Part shown: positions 10,299-20,689 of the stretch, piece by piece
Numbering within the stretch: position 1 is the stretch's first letter
How the letters are laid out: the number at the start of each line of letters is the position of its first letter
Source of the DNA: Chara braunii
Lineage: Eukaryota; Streptophyta; Charophyceae; Charales; Characeae
Assembly: GCA_003427395.1 (NCBI GenBank)
Contig: BFEA01000916.1
Coordinates: forward strand, 283,500 to 340,282
DNA: 56,783 nt
Direction of reading: 5' to 3'
Position numbers and translations under genes: made by a program
The notes under the pieces: generated by a model
What the model saw: only the letters and a program-made list of their open reading frames with translations
Databases searched by the model: none
What the model was told of the DNA's origin: nothing

Positions 10299-10868
10299 TC
10301 AATGACTGGGTGTGAGTCTGAATTCTTCTTCCCACCTGGACGGTCCTTCCCTTGACCTGATTGTTGAAGGTTGCCCCTCAGCCCTAGGCCTTGAGATCTC
10401 ATATGTTTCATTGCCACTACTGATGGCAATGACTTCTTGCACCTCATGCTTACTCTCATCCTTTTCCTCTTGCACGGGACTGAATTCACCCGTAAAGTTT
10501 TCCGGATTCAAGTTGTATGGGATATCCGTCCTTCTCTTGGGTTCGTCCTCAAAACCCATATACCCCCTCTCACAATTGCCCCGCCTGCTTTGGGCATCTT
10601 CCTGACCTCCCTCAGAATCGTGACACATGTTCTCTCTTTCCTTATCTCTCCTTTCGCAACTGCCTTGCACATTTTGCCTCACTTCGTCCCTCCTTTCAAT
10701 GTTGTCATGCATACTTTGTCCCTCTCTGCCCCCTCTCTCATCATTGTCACGCATACCTTGTCTTTCTTCCTCCCTTCTCTCCCCCGCTCCTTGTTCCTCT
10801 CTTTCCTCTTCGGACAAGGGTTGCAATTTTTTGCCTTCTATAAGGGGCAAAGGTTTGCGAGCCAACAA
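10299..10868 (-). CDS. Low-complexity E/R-rich ORF downstream of gypsy A integrase
   Basis: This open minus-strand frame of about 189 codons has no clear ATG start; the leftmost codon is TTG. The centre holds roughly five imperfect 20-21-residue repeats built on C/N-ERRD-x-ER followed by N-x-x-x-x-C/D-x-E, and the C-terminal third is less repetitive. It lies on the same strand as gypsy element A, beyond its integrase, so it could be the C-terminal tail of that polyprotein or an unrelated fragment. No catalytic motif is visible. Confidence 0.3.
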   Translation of the reverse strand: MLARKPLPLIEGKKLQPLSEEEREEQGAGERREEERQGMRDNDERGGREGQSMHDNIERRDEVRQNVQGSCERRDKERENMCHDSEGGQEDAQSRRGNCERGYMGFEDEPKRRTDIPYNLNPENFTGEFSPVQEEKDESKHEVQEVIAISSGNETYEISRPRAEGQPSTIRSREGPSRWEEEFRLTPSH

Positions 10869-11474
10869 CTTTTTCCTTCTCCTTCCTAATGTCTATCTTG
10901 GTTGTGGCCCAATGAATAATATCGGTCTTGGTCTGTCTCGTGGCCTCTCGTTTTTTTGCCACTCATCTTCAAAAGCGACGTTAGCGCGATTGGCATCGTT
11001 CTCATTATTGAGTTTCATCTTGTCTTGTGCTTTCCTTGTGTCTGTCATCACAAGGAAGACGGAAGCCCCAGTCCACATTCCCAAGGCAGATCCCCGTCCA
11101 AGCAATAGCAGGACCCCAAGTCTCATTTCCTCGTGATGCCGGAGTTGCCCAAATTTATGAGGATGCACCCTTTTTGCTTAGTTTCTGGTCATGCCCATCC
11201 ATACAATGAATCATTCCGCGTCTCCCTTGAATCTCATGCATTTTTCTCGAAGCCGTGATATGTTGTCCCAGACAATCATCCCGATACCATCCACCCTCAC
11301 AAAAATTATGGTACAAGGCCCCAGGTATTCATCCCCGTATCACCCCTCACAAAAAATTATGGTACAATGCCTCAGTCGCAATACTTAATTCATGAAGTCC
11401 ACTCTCATAGGTACAGTAAAAAAAAAAACTCCACACAAAACAGACATGTCATAGGTAAGAACTTTGCTGGTGTC
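10869..11474. other. Unassigned spacer downstream of integrase A
   Basis: Open frames occur on both strands, including a minus-strand one at 10893-11168, but no domain is recognised. It may be the decayed C-terminal extension of the gypsy A polyprotein, because the frames change by small shifts. Confidence 0.25.
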
Positions 11475-12594
11475 TTAGCCGGCCTGTTTCCCAGTTTCCT
11501 TGTCCTGAGCCTCTTGCAACCACGGTTCCACTGGTCCCAACTTAGGAATCTGACCAGTCGTTGTCTTGGAAATGGTCACATGTAGTGGTTCTTTCCTGAT
11601 GTTTCGCAATAAATCCCACCTCGCCGTGTCCTTCATTCTGCTGTCCAGAACTCGGCTCACCACTTCGTCCATTGCTTCCTCATTTTGAATGATTTGCCGA
11701 CATTTAGTCTCAATTAACTGTTTTGTCGCCAGGCGTAGGTCATCCAGCCTGTTCCAAGTTGGTACTAGGGATTCCACTGGAAAGTCAATTTCCCTCCCAT
11801 GCCACAACTCGGCTGGAATACACCTTGTGGTCCTCTTTGGGGTCACATTTTCTGCAAACACTGCTTGCTTGAGGTACTATGTCCAGTTCCCAAGATCATC
11901 CGCTGCTAACTTTGGGATCGTGTTTTTCAAAGTTCGGTGCCCTATCTCCACGGGTGCATTAGCTTCGTGGTGGTATGGCTTAATTAACTTGATGGGCACC
12001 TCGAGTCTCTCGCATGTACTCAACGCATCTTGATTCACGAATTATGTCTCATGATCAGCTATAAATCTTCTGATAAATGGGTGCCTCAGGTAAAAGTCCT
12101 CGACCCAATCTGCTACTGATGGTCCAGTTTTCTTCTTAAGGGTTACCGCCTCCACAAACCCACTGAGATTATCTCTAGCGTCAAGTATGTATCTGTATCC
12201 TTTCGTGGATACAGGCATGACTACGAGGTCGAGATGAAACAGGTGCCCAGGTCCTAGCACTCGCGTGGGGTCTCAAAGGTTCAAAGATTCGAGTCATACT
12301 TCGCTCTTGACAGATCAAGCAGGTCTAGCAGTACGTGACAATCATACTCCCCATTCTCGACTAAAAGTAGAGTGGCGCTATTTTGGCCAGGGGCCCTTTT
12401 GAGGAGCGATGAACCCCTTCCAACCCATCATGCATCGCCTGAATTATGTCAACTTGCTTTGATCGTCCACACACTACCCTTCTAGGCATTAGGCCTTCCT
12501 CTTTTCTGAACAGGTGTCCATTTTTTAGTACGTACTTATCGGCTTCCTCTCCGGCCTTGAGGCTGACCTCCTTAGCCTCCTTGTTTCCCACCAA
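11475..12594 (-). pseudogene. Gypsy A integrase (broken)
   Basis: The domains are in the usual order on the minus strand. 12594-12361 holds the region before and into the zinc-binding domain, with H-x-GLEGVHR corresponding to the HH half. 12260-12042 starts the catalytic core, with HLDLVVMP (first Asp), ARDNLSGFVEA and ADHET (second Asp). After a TAA stop the frame continues FVNQ, then HHEANAPVEIGHRTLKN (catalytic Glu) and the C-terminal part DSRMKDTARWD near 11640. All three DDE residues are still readable. It is broken by the TAA within HET-x-FVNQ (CAA to TAA fits), by another stop near 11880, and by a frameshift between the zinc and core parts that loses the CC half. Confidence 0.85.
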
Positions 12595-12724
12595 TAATAG
12601 ACCGATCTCCTTGACGATCCCATCGTACGATCAAATATGGAAGAATTTCTTATGATCCCGGCGATCCTCCTGCCCATTCTGCACTTGGTTTACTAAGTAC
12701 TGCTGCCACTTTTGTTCCCATGAC

Positions 12725-14413
12725 TCAACCAGACTCATAACCGTTTCTCGCCCACCTTTCTACAACCATTGTCATCAACTCTTCCTTAGGTCCCACAATG
12801 TCACCCCACGAGTCTTTCTCTTCCTTGTGACCGGTTCTTGTAACTGCCCCTTCCCTGAGTTCTACCACCACTGCGGGAGACCCTTTCTCTAAAGTCTTAA
12901 TCAGCAATTTCCCAGACGTGCAAGCAGGGTCTATCATTTCGTTATCTACCACAAGGGTCCCTCCCTCGTAGTCGAGGAACCCATCGATAGGTTCCTTGTT
13001 CTCTACTCCTTCCAGTGTAATACACATTCTGCTCAAGCCGCCGGCCCTGTTCCTAAGACCGGCTATGCGCTCCATCTTATAGTCAAACTTCCAAATGAAC
13101 CGCACCCATCTTCCCACGGTGGGGTCTATAGGTTTGTAATTCTTTAGAGCCCCTGCGACGTTTGTCGGATCTATTCTCAAGATGAACCTCCTTTCAAAGA
13201 GGTAGGCTTGGAAGGTCTTAAGGCAGTGGAGAATGACCAACACTTCTTTCTTGAATTGAGAGTAGCGACGCTCGGTGGAGTTCAGCGTCCTACTCTCGAA
13301 TCTGATTGGTCGTTCCCTTGAATCTTCCCCTCTTTGAATCAGGACACCTCCCACGGCTTGTGGTCCCCCACCAGTCTCAAGCACAAATGGGCGTCCAACT
13401 TCATCGTTAAGATGTAGAGCAACAATAGTGACCTGTTTAGATGTTAATATATCTTTCAAGGTCTGGACGGCGACTTCTCGTTCCTCCGTCCTATCGAGCG
13501 TGCCCTCTTCACGGATCATGGCCCGAATGGGCTCGACTATCTTTGTGAATCCTTTGATGAAAATCCTCCAAAATCCTACAACCCCTAGAAAGACCCTCAC
13601 CTCCGTTGTGGTTCGCAGGGGCGTTGGCCATTGAGAGATTTTGTCCGTCTTGGCTGGATCCGACTTCCTTCCATACGACCCGCAGCGAAATCTTAAGATG
13701 GTTACTTCCGACACTGCCAGGATGCTCTTGGGGCCGCTTGCAGTGATGTTGTATTCCAAGAACCTGCGGAGAAGCTCTTTGATATCCTACAGGTGGTCCC
13801 ATACAAATTTCTGTATCCCTGGTTGAATTTCCGTTTCATTCTTGTCTCGTACGCCTTTGATCGGATTATCGTCAATGTACGGTTCACATTTTGCGGAGAA
13901 CATATCTCCCGCAACTGCGAGCATCATTCTTTGTGCTTCCGCCACAGCATTGGTGAAGCCAATAGGAGTTTCATGCATTTGTAATTGCCCTACAGGGGTA
14001 TGCATAGTCGTGTAGGGTCTATCCCGGGCATCCAGTGGGAGCTAATCGTATCCAGAATAGAGGTCTACCAATGAGTAAATGCTTCGTCTGGCGTGAGATT
14101 CTGCCAGCAGGTCTACTTGAGACAATAATCCCGCGTCCCGGATGGTGACAACATTTAATTTTTGCGGATCCTAGATCCACCTAAGCGATTTGTTAGGCTT
14201 CCGAAACACAAACCATCTATTCGCGTATGGTGACGTGGTGGGTTCTGCCACAAAGGAGTCCATCTTTGATCTGAGTAATTTTGTTACTTCCCCTGCTTCT
14301 CCAAAGTCATAGGCGGGCCCCTTGTCGTTATAACATTCGTGCTTGACTGTGTGGATCCTGACCGGGGGTATCAATTTCGCCTCTAATCGTCCCTTCTGAT
14401 AGTTGTTGAAGAC
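12725..14413 (-). pseudogene. Gypsy A reverse transcriptase and RNase H, downstream part
   Basis: The RT frame begins right after the giant transposon junction. FRKPNKSLRWI is followed by a TAG where the related element has Gln, then VDLYSGYD and another TAG where the relative has Gln, then MHTPVGQLQ and the catalytic YIDD at about 13879. Thumb and connection follow, with FLGVVGFWRIFIKGFTKI. In RNase H the first catalytic Asp position reads FVLETGGG, where element B has EADGG, so the acidic residue is lost. Later landmarks are RFESRTLNSTERRYSQFKKE and NRAGGLSR. A frameshift separates 13787 from 13759. The enzyme would be dead even without the stops. Confidence 0.9.
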
Positions 14414-14417
14414 AAAA
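14414..14417. other. Left target-site duplication (AAAA) of the giant transposon
   Basis: AAAA here and at 35965-35968 directly flank the terminal inverted repeats. Because the host site is a short A run, the true length could be 3-5 bp. Removing the element and one copy restores the gypsy A reading frame. Confidence 0.7.
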
Positions 14418-14448
14418 AACATGTTATTCGTTAAAATAGGATATTATA
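14418..14448 (+). repeat. Left terminal inverted repeat of the giant transposon
   Basis: This is a 31-bp sequence starting AACATGTTATTCG and ending ATTATA. It matches the reverse complement of 35934-35964 at 30 of 31 positions (T versus C at position 25). Similarity stops sharply after ATTATA. Confidence 0.92.
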
Positions 14449-14499
14449 CTGTGTCTTTTTTCTAACAAATTTATTTTTGGCTGCATTCCAAGCAACGTA

Positions 14500-15130
14500 G
14501 GCACGCCAATACAGGGCTTAAGCACATGCAGAAGTGTGCTGAGATCCGTACTTGTGAAACTTTATAAATGATATCCCAAATGAGGAAGCGTGTTCAAACC
14601 CATACATGTTAGGCACGCCATACGGGAACCTTGTGTGGAAGTGTGACGGGATCCTTACTTGCTGAAGTTAAAAAACGTGGCACTGCTGGGAATCCTGTGC
14701 GGAAGTGTGCTGCGGTCTGTACTTGTTAAACTTCATAAACGAATAACGATAGGCACGCCCATCAGGGAACCGTGTGCGGAAGTGTGCTGGGATCCTTACT
14801 TGTTGAACTTCAAAAACGTGCTAGGAATCTTGTGTCGAAGTCTGTCGGGATCCGTACTTGTAGAGGTAGGTCGTAAACGAATAACGATAGACACGCGCAT
14901 CAGGGAACCCTATGCGGAAGTGTGTTGGGATCCGTACTTGTTAAACTCCAATTCCATAATTGTGATGAGCAATGTGTCATGATTGCATCCTCGTTGGATA
15001 ATTATATTAGAAGACGTAGAGTAGCAACAGGCACGCCCGAGCGATAGTGTGTCGGGAGCCACACTTGTCAAACTTCAAGTTTGCAAATGTGATGAGCAAG
15101 GTGTCATGATTGAATCCTTGTTGGATAATA
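14500..15130 (+). repeat. Left subterminal repeat array of the giant transposon
   Basis: Seven or so copies of GAAGTGTG-x-x-GGGATCCGTACTTG occur at about 14530, 14638, 14701, 14779, 14836, 14909 and 15043. They are usually preceded by AGGCACGCC and a CAGGGAACC-like string and followed by TTAAACTTCATAAACG. The spacing is roughly 60-130 bp. The core is related to the GGATCC-centred motif found elsewhere in the element. Such arrays are typical transposase-binding regions. Confidence 0.8.
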
Positions 15131-15718
15131 CTATTTTTTTTTTTTATGCGTGAGTTGTACATGCATGACAATCATCTCGCCCGAGGCGGTTTTTTGGATG
15201 TTGTAGAGATTCAGACTTCTTTAGAAGTACAAACAATAATTTTTGACATACAATTTGTTTTTCCCGGCCACGAATGCAAAATTGTCGGTTACATGTAATT
15301 CAGGCGGTCAAAAATACATGATTGTCTATGCACACAAGAGACGTGATGTTACTGGTCTTTTACTCTTTGCATAACGAACCTCACACTCACATAGTCGCCG
15401 AGATTTGTCTTGCATCCACACTCCAATTCGTCATGTCGCACCACACACACGAATATCATTTCGAGGTGAATTATATGCACAACTTTGGATGACCTGGACA
15501 CAATTTGCAACGAGGACTACAAGGCGGTGAATGTAATGGCACGACAGACAGGCCGGACGTGACAGAGATTCCGAAGGCAACACGCGACGCCAGACTGGCA
15601 GTCAACATACCAAAGACAACTCAAACTCGCAACACCAAAAGAAAGTAATCTCGTTGTGAAAGCGACAGTTAAAATATGAAATATTCTAAAACAGAAGTTT
15701 GCAAATCAATCGAATCCA
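15131..15718. other. Unassigned spacer inside the giant transposon
   Basis: It includes a poly-T run near 15132 and AT-rich sequence. No gene is recognised. It lies 3' of the Ulp1-like gene and may hold its terminator. Confidence 0.3.
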
Positions 15719-16763
15719 TCAAAGACAACGACATTCCAAGATACATGATGCCAATTGTCGTCTAATATGCGGAATATTTTTACAAGAGAACCTCAAAGGT
15801 GGTCGATCGCCACGTCGTAGGAGTGTCGCAAACATCAACATAAACACCCCGCAACTAACTCCATCCAATTGTCTTAGAACTCCATCTATAACAACATTTG
15901 TTGCTACCAACTTCCAACTCCTGCATGATCGCCTATATGTGATGTTTGACATTCCAAATAGTGTACGATCAACTCGAAAACACTAAGGTAAAAACTAGAA
16001 TCGGCTACAACGCAAGGAAAAGAATCGAAAATCTCAAGAACATTATCTCTCAAGTTCACGGAAAGGAGAATCCAGTGATCATTATCTTTGAGGATTGGAA
16101 TAAAGATAATATCATATTGAAGCAGATCCACGTTTTTAGCCCATCTCCGCCGTGTCCTTGAAGTTGCAGTTTACTGAAGAAGAACTCATTAAAGCTGAAG
16201 ACTCGAAGACCTAACGGAATGTCATGTATCCCATATGCGGTCGTTCCCAATAGCGCCATGTAAAAGTTGACCACCTCATCATTCACCCTATCGTCAGTAA
16301 GTGAGAGGGTGAGAATATCCTTCCCTGTAATTCGCAACTGACCATCGCCGAGGGTCGAGAGTATAGTGTTAGGTGGCACCACGCCTCGTTCAATGTCGTC
16401 CAAAACCCGTAAGCTTCTAATCGAGTCACTGCTGTACCAGGTGTCGTGGCCCCCACTACACAACATCGCGCAAAGGACAGGGGGGGAAGTGAGAAACGGA
16501 ACTCTAAGGATTCTCCTTCATCGCACAACGAGTAGCTAAGTATTTCTCATACATGGCCTGACCCCTAGTCACTGATTGTGGATATGTCCCTTTCTCTGGG
16601 GGCAGAAGGGAAAGACACTCCTCAATGGCAATGGCATGCTCCTTCCCGATTTCGACATCAACCCCTGACGCCTTTAACATGTCTTTGTGTTTTGTCGTCA
16701 ACCCCGTGACTGTCTGCAATATGCGTTCCGAATATTTAGAGGGCCTCCGTGTTCGAGACGACC
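15719..16763 (-). pseudogene. Ulp1/SENP-like cysteine peptidase (C48) domain, 3' exon of a fused gene
   Basis: The exon starts at 16763 after a good acceptor (polypyrimidine tract then TGTACAG). It opens VGSSRTRRPSKYSERILQ and continues to a stop near 16504. The peptidase follows: LTDDRVNDEVVNFYMALL (the Ulp1 entry motif), then FIPILKDNDHWILLSVNL with the catalytic His near 16077, EIFDSFP with the Asp near 16026, and QLDGVSCGVFML with Gln and the nucleophile Cys near 15853. The triad and oxyanion Gln are all kept. Two single-base shifts (about 16135 and 15945) and a break near 16504-16470 disrupt it. Ulp1-like proteases remove SUMO-type modifiers. In transposons their target is unknown. Confidence 0.85.
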
Positions 16764-17400
16764 CTACCCCTGTACAACAGAAGAAAGACAAAACGAAAAA
16801 TGAATACATGTCTCCGAAGAAGAACCCGACGAAAGGACAATTAAAGAACCACGAAATCTAAAAGACGTAGGACCTATGCAATTACAGAACCCCGTTATGC
16901 CATGAGAGTGCGAGAGAGAGAACTTCCGCATGAGCCACGTTGCAAAACAAAACGACCAGTTCACTCGAGCTGGACACCACCGCCCTTCGGAAGGGAAAAC
17001 CACAACAAGTCATAGAAGCGGAAGCCAAACATCGCTGAAGTCCGGATCCCAGCGAACTTATCCAGCCCAGGGAGGTGACCCAACCCCTGTACAACCGAAG
17101 GAAGAGAAAACGAAAAATGAATATAAGTAATCCAAGACGAATCCGACGAAAACGACAATTTAAGAACCACGAAATCCAGAAAACGCAGGACCTATCTAAT
17201 TACAGAACCCCGTTTAGCCATGAGAGAGATAAAGAATACTTCCGCGCAAGCCGCGCTGGAAAACAAAAGGAGCAGTGTGTTCGGCCTCGACACCCCCGCC
17301 CTTTAGAAGGGAAAACCTCAACAAGCCACAAACGCGGAGGCCAAACATTTCCGAAGTCAGGATCCCGACGGAATTTTCCCAATTGAGGCACAAAAAGAGT
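16764..17400. repeat. Tandem duplication of about 320 bp
   Basis: The two copies share CCCCTGTACAAC, AACGAAAAATGAATA, AAGAACCACGAAATC, CAGAACCCCGTT, CCATGAGAG and GAAGGGAAAACC in the same order. Divergence is moderate. Confidence 0.85.
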
Positions 17401-17697
17401 AACCGCATTACGCAGCGGCCTTGGCAGTGCGGATCCCAGCGGACTAAAACCACCACTTATTCCGAAAAAGAAACACCATCCTTTCATTATGTGAGGGAAC
17501 GCTTCAACAAAAACACACATGTTTTTGTCTCGTATGCCCTGCACACGACCAGTGACCTGGCCGACTCACAGGATGGTCGTTCACATGTACTTGGAAGTTT
17601 GAAGGAGTGGTGGCTGTAGCATGCCGGCATCAGGAACTCCCCGCATCGACAGACACTGCGGTCACTGGCGCGCAGACAGAGTGGCGTTTGTCACTGC
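16764..17697 (-). other. Predicted intron (GTAAGC ... TGTACAG) with internal duplication
   Basis: At its 5' end (17697) the minus strand reads CTG|GTAAGCAG; at its 3' end it reads TTCTGTTGTACAG|GGG. Joining the flanks (AAA CCA GCT G + GG GTA GGG) keeps the frame: KPAG followed by VGSSRTRR. Without splicing, the upstream frame stops two codons later. The interior holds two tandem copies of a roughly 320-bp block (about 16764-17082 and 17083-17400), each with its own TGTACA-C/A-G acceptor-like end and a GGATCCC motif copy. Splicing is predicted, not observed. Confidence 0.65.
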
Positions 17698-20676
17698 TTA
17701 CCAGCTGGTTTGTCTCTCTGCTCCTTAATCGGTGAAGTTGGTGCGGGCAAGGCCATCACATCGAGAGCTCGACTGTCGGTGGCAGTTTTTTTCGGGGACG
17801 TGACATCTTGGTGTCTCCCCATCTCGCCTTCTCCTCCGCTGGCGATGGTCGGCGACAGCATCGGATAGTTCGTCGGCGAGAAAGCCATGACAAATCCCGC
17901 GGAAGGTTTGACGTCGAGAGGGTCGTCGACACCAGGCGTCGAGGACGGCTGCGCGGACATGTGGTGGTCGCCCAGGACGCCGTCGATAACTTCTTCGACG
18001 TCAATACGTATAGTCGGTTTAGTCAGGTTGACTGCAACACGAGCTTCGTTGAACCGGTGTTGGAGATCGGCGGCAGACGTCATTGCTTGGACCTCATAGT
18101 CATCACGTTCTGCCGAAAGGCTTGTGACCACCTGTGTCTCCATATCCATTGCCGTCTCATCGTCGTCGTCGTCTTCCTCGCGATATTCTCCGTACAGCTG
18201 CCTGAATCCGTCAGACGACTCCCCAGATCTGTCATCGTCGTCGCCGAACGTCCGTTCATCGTTTTCAGTATCGAGTTCCCCTTTTTCCCCCTCCTTCCCT
18301 CCTAGCAACCCAGCCAACTCCGTTTCTTCCCCTTCCTCTCCTTCCTCCCCTTCCTCCTCTTTTTCCTCCCCTTCATCCCCTCCTTCCTCCAATTCCTCCC
18401 CTTTGTCTCCTTCCTCCAATTCCTCCCCTTTATCTTCTTCCTCCCCTTCCTTCTCTTTGTCCATCACCTTGCCTTCTTCCCTTGCATGCAATCCAGCCAC
18501 TTCGCCCGAACCCGTGTCGAATTCCGACGAATGCCCTTCCCGCCCGCCGCACGCAGCCCCTCTCGCCGGCACCACAATCTTTGGTTGGCCCCCCTTACCT
18601 GAAGAAGTTCGGATCCCGGCGAACTTCGCCGTCTCCCTGTCGCCGGGCCCTCCACACGTACCCTCTCGCTCCGACCGAAGCGGTTGTCGATCCCCCTCAG
18701 GCGGCGCATTCCCGTCCCTCACCGCACTGCTGTCTATTTTGGGATCACGACTCGCCACCCCCGCTCCTGACCAGCTTTGCACGTCCGTCCTCTTTGTGCG
18801 CTCTGCAGGCATTGAAGTTCGGATCCCGGCGGACTTGAACGTTTCGACCGAGCCGGCACGGAGAGCAACCAAGGCCGCCATCACCGAGCCGGCGGATGAA
18901 GTGGGCACGTTCGCTGACTATTCCGAGCCTTCCGGATCGGGAACGGTATACTGCTGACGCCCGAAGGCCTCCCCTTCCACTGTCGTGGTGTCGCCGTGAG
19001 ACCCGCCCTTCGAACCAGGCGGGACTCCTTTGCCATCCCCAGCCTTGTCGCCCTCGTTCTCCCCACCGTCCGGTCCCCGGGACCCTGTACTTACATGCGT
19101 CCCACTGGGAGGGGGGATTTTCCAGTCCACCCTTCCCTTCGAGGGGCTCGTATCGAGGTCGTAGTAGTCCTCCGTCAGCTCCAACCAGCACTTGTCCTGA
19201 AGTTCGGCGTACAATCGCCCGACTGTGGAAATGACGGACACGTCTTCGGGTGCAAAAGAGTCATTCTCGGCCCTCACTTTCTGGAAGACCGCAATTCTAG
19301 CGACGTCGAGGAAGTCAGACTTCGACCCGCGAGGGGGGGGCACCCATCCTCCGTCCGGGACAGCGACGGCCACGATCCACTCACCCTTTTGGATCGCCGC
19401 CTGGATGACTCCTGGATGCCAAATCATGTCATGGCCCCAGTCCGCCTCAGTGGAACGACTTTGAGGCTCAGGCAGGAAGTGAATGTTGGCATCCTTCCAA
19501 GACAGATGATCGGGCGGGATGTCAGACCCGGGATGCAGTGAGCGATGGCCGGAGGCCAGAGCCTGCAGTCTCTGCAGCAACTTCATCGGGGTATTACCAG
19601 GCGCCAGTTTCGCCATCGGTGACACGAGGGATGCCGGGCTTGTTGACGGGCCTGCCAAGGACGACCCTGTAGCGTGCTGCGCGGGATGTGGGTCGTACTG
19701 CAGGTCGAGGCTTTCTGTGTCGCTGCCCTCCTCGTCCGCGGTCGCGTCGAACTCGATGTCGGTGGTCTCCTCGTCTTCCGTGGAGATCAAGGAGGAGTAA
19801 CTGCCGAACGTCAACTCCTCCTCTAACTCCACGAACTACAGGGACTGCAACCTCTCGAGGAAGGTCTCCGCGTTCAGGCGTCGTGGTAGTTGTCGAGCAA
19901 CGTGAATATGTGGTCCTTGCGGCGCACGTACTCGGCGTCAGTGTCTTTCTTCGGCCGCGTTTGCAGGAACAAGAAGTCGTATATCTTGTTCCGTTTCCTC
20001 GCACTCAACTTGAACCACATGTCCTTTTTGTTGTTCCACGCGCGAGCCCGAGTCTCGGTGACGACCATGAACTCGCAATTGTGGGCACCCGAATTGACCT
20101 CGCTTCTGACGAGATCAATTGTAAATTGCAAGAGCTCGGAGTTCCCTTCCATCGCGATGACGTGCCGTCCTGCCTTCAGTACTTCCCACACTGATCACAC
20201 GAGTGGCTTCCCGAGGAAGACGACACCCTCCCCCTTCTTGGTGACGGATTCGAGAAGACTAACGAATTGCGCGGGGTTGCGTTCCATGTCCCCGTACACA
20301 CTGCCCCGACGTGCAGGCGAGGTATGCGACCGGTCGCAAGGGTTGAACGGGATGTCAGACACATCCGTTTGCGTAACCTTCTGTGGTAGCCGCACTGCAG
20401 CAGCGGCACCTGCGGACAGTTTCCCCTCGTAGACGATGGACGTGTTAGCGCGCAAATCGTCGCCTTTGAAGAGTATGTACATCCGGTCATCTTCCGTGTA
20501 CAAATTGTTCCCGACGGGGAAGCTTTTCTTTTGTTGACTCCTCCTCACCCACTTCCCTTCCAGCAGCTTGACGAAAGAAAGATGGTTCATGCTGGCCAAA
20601 AAGGAGAGGTCTACGACGACGTGATCATTCGTCGTTGTCATGCTGTCCAGTTTCGCTTTCTGTGACCTCTGCTCCT
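17698..20676 (-). pseudogene. Methyltransferase-like / acidic-linker protein, 5' exons of the fused gene
   Basis: One reading frame runs from an acceptor-like CTTCCTCTAG near 20677 (so an upstream exon is likely) to the donor at 17698. It is broken by a TGA near 20197, a frameshift near 19870, a TAG near 19840 and a TAG near 18918. N-terminal landmarks are VVVDLSFLASMNHLSF, then GEGVVFLGKPLV and SVWEVLKAGRHVIAMEGN, which resemble motif IV/I-type segments of DNA N-methyltransferases. That reading is tentative. A middle part has KSDFLDVARIAVFQKVRAEN. A long Glu/Asp-Gly linker (about 18270-18480) follows. Two in-frame copies of the element's GGATCC motif encode AGIRTS. After splicing the protein runs into the Ulp1-like domain. 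Confidence 0.55.
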
Positions 20677-20689
20677 AGAGGAAGTGTAC

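Noticed and set aside
18124-18957. 277-residue plus-strand serine/proline-rich frame
   Set aside because: It is the antisense shadow of the acidic Glu/Asp linker on the minus strand.
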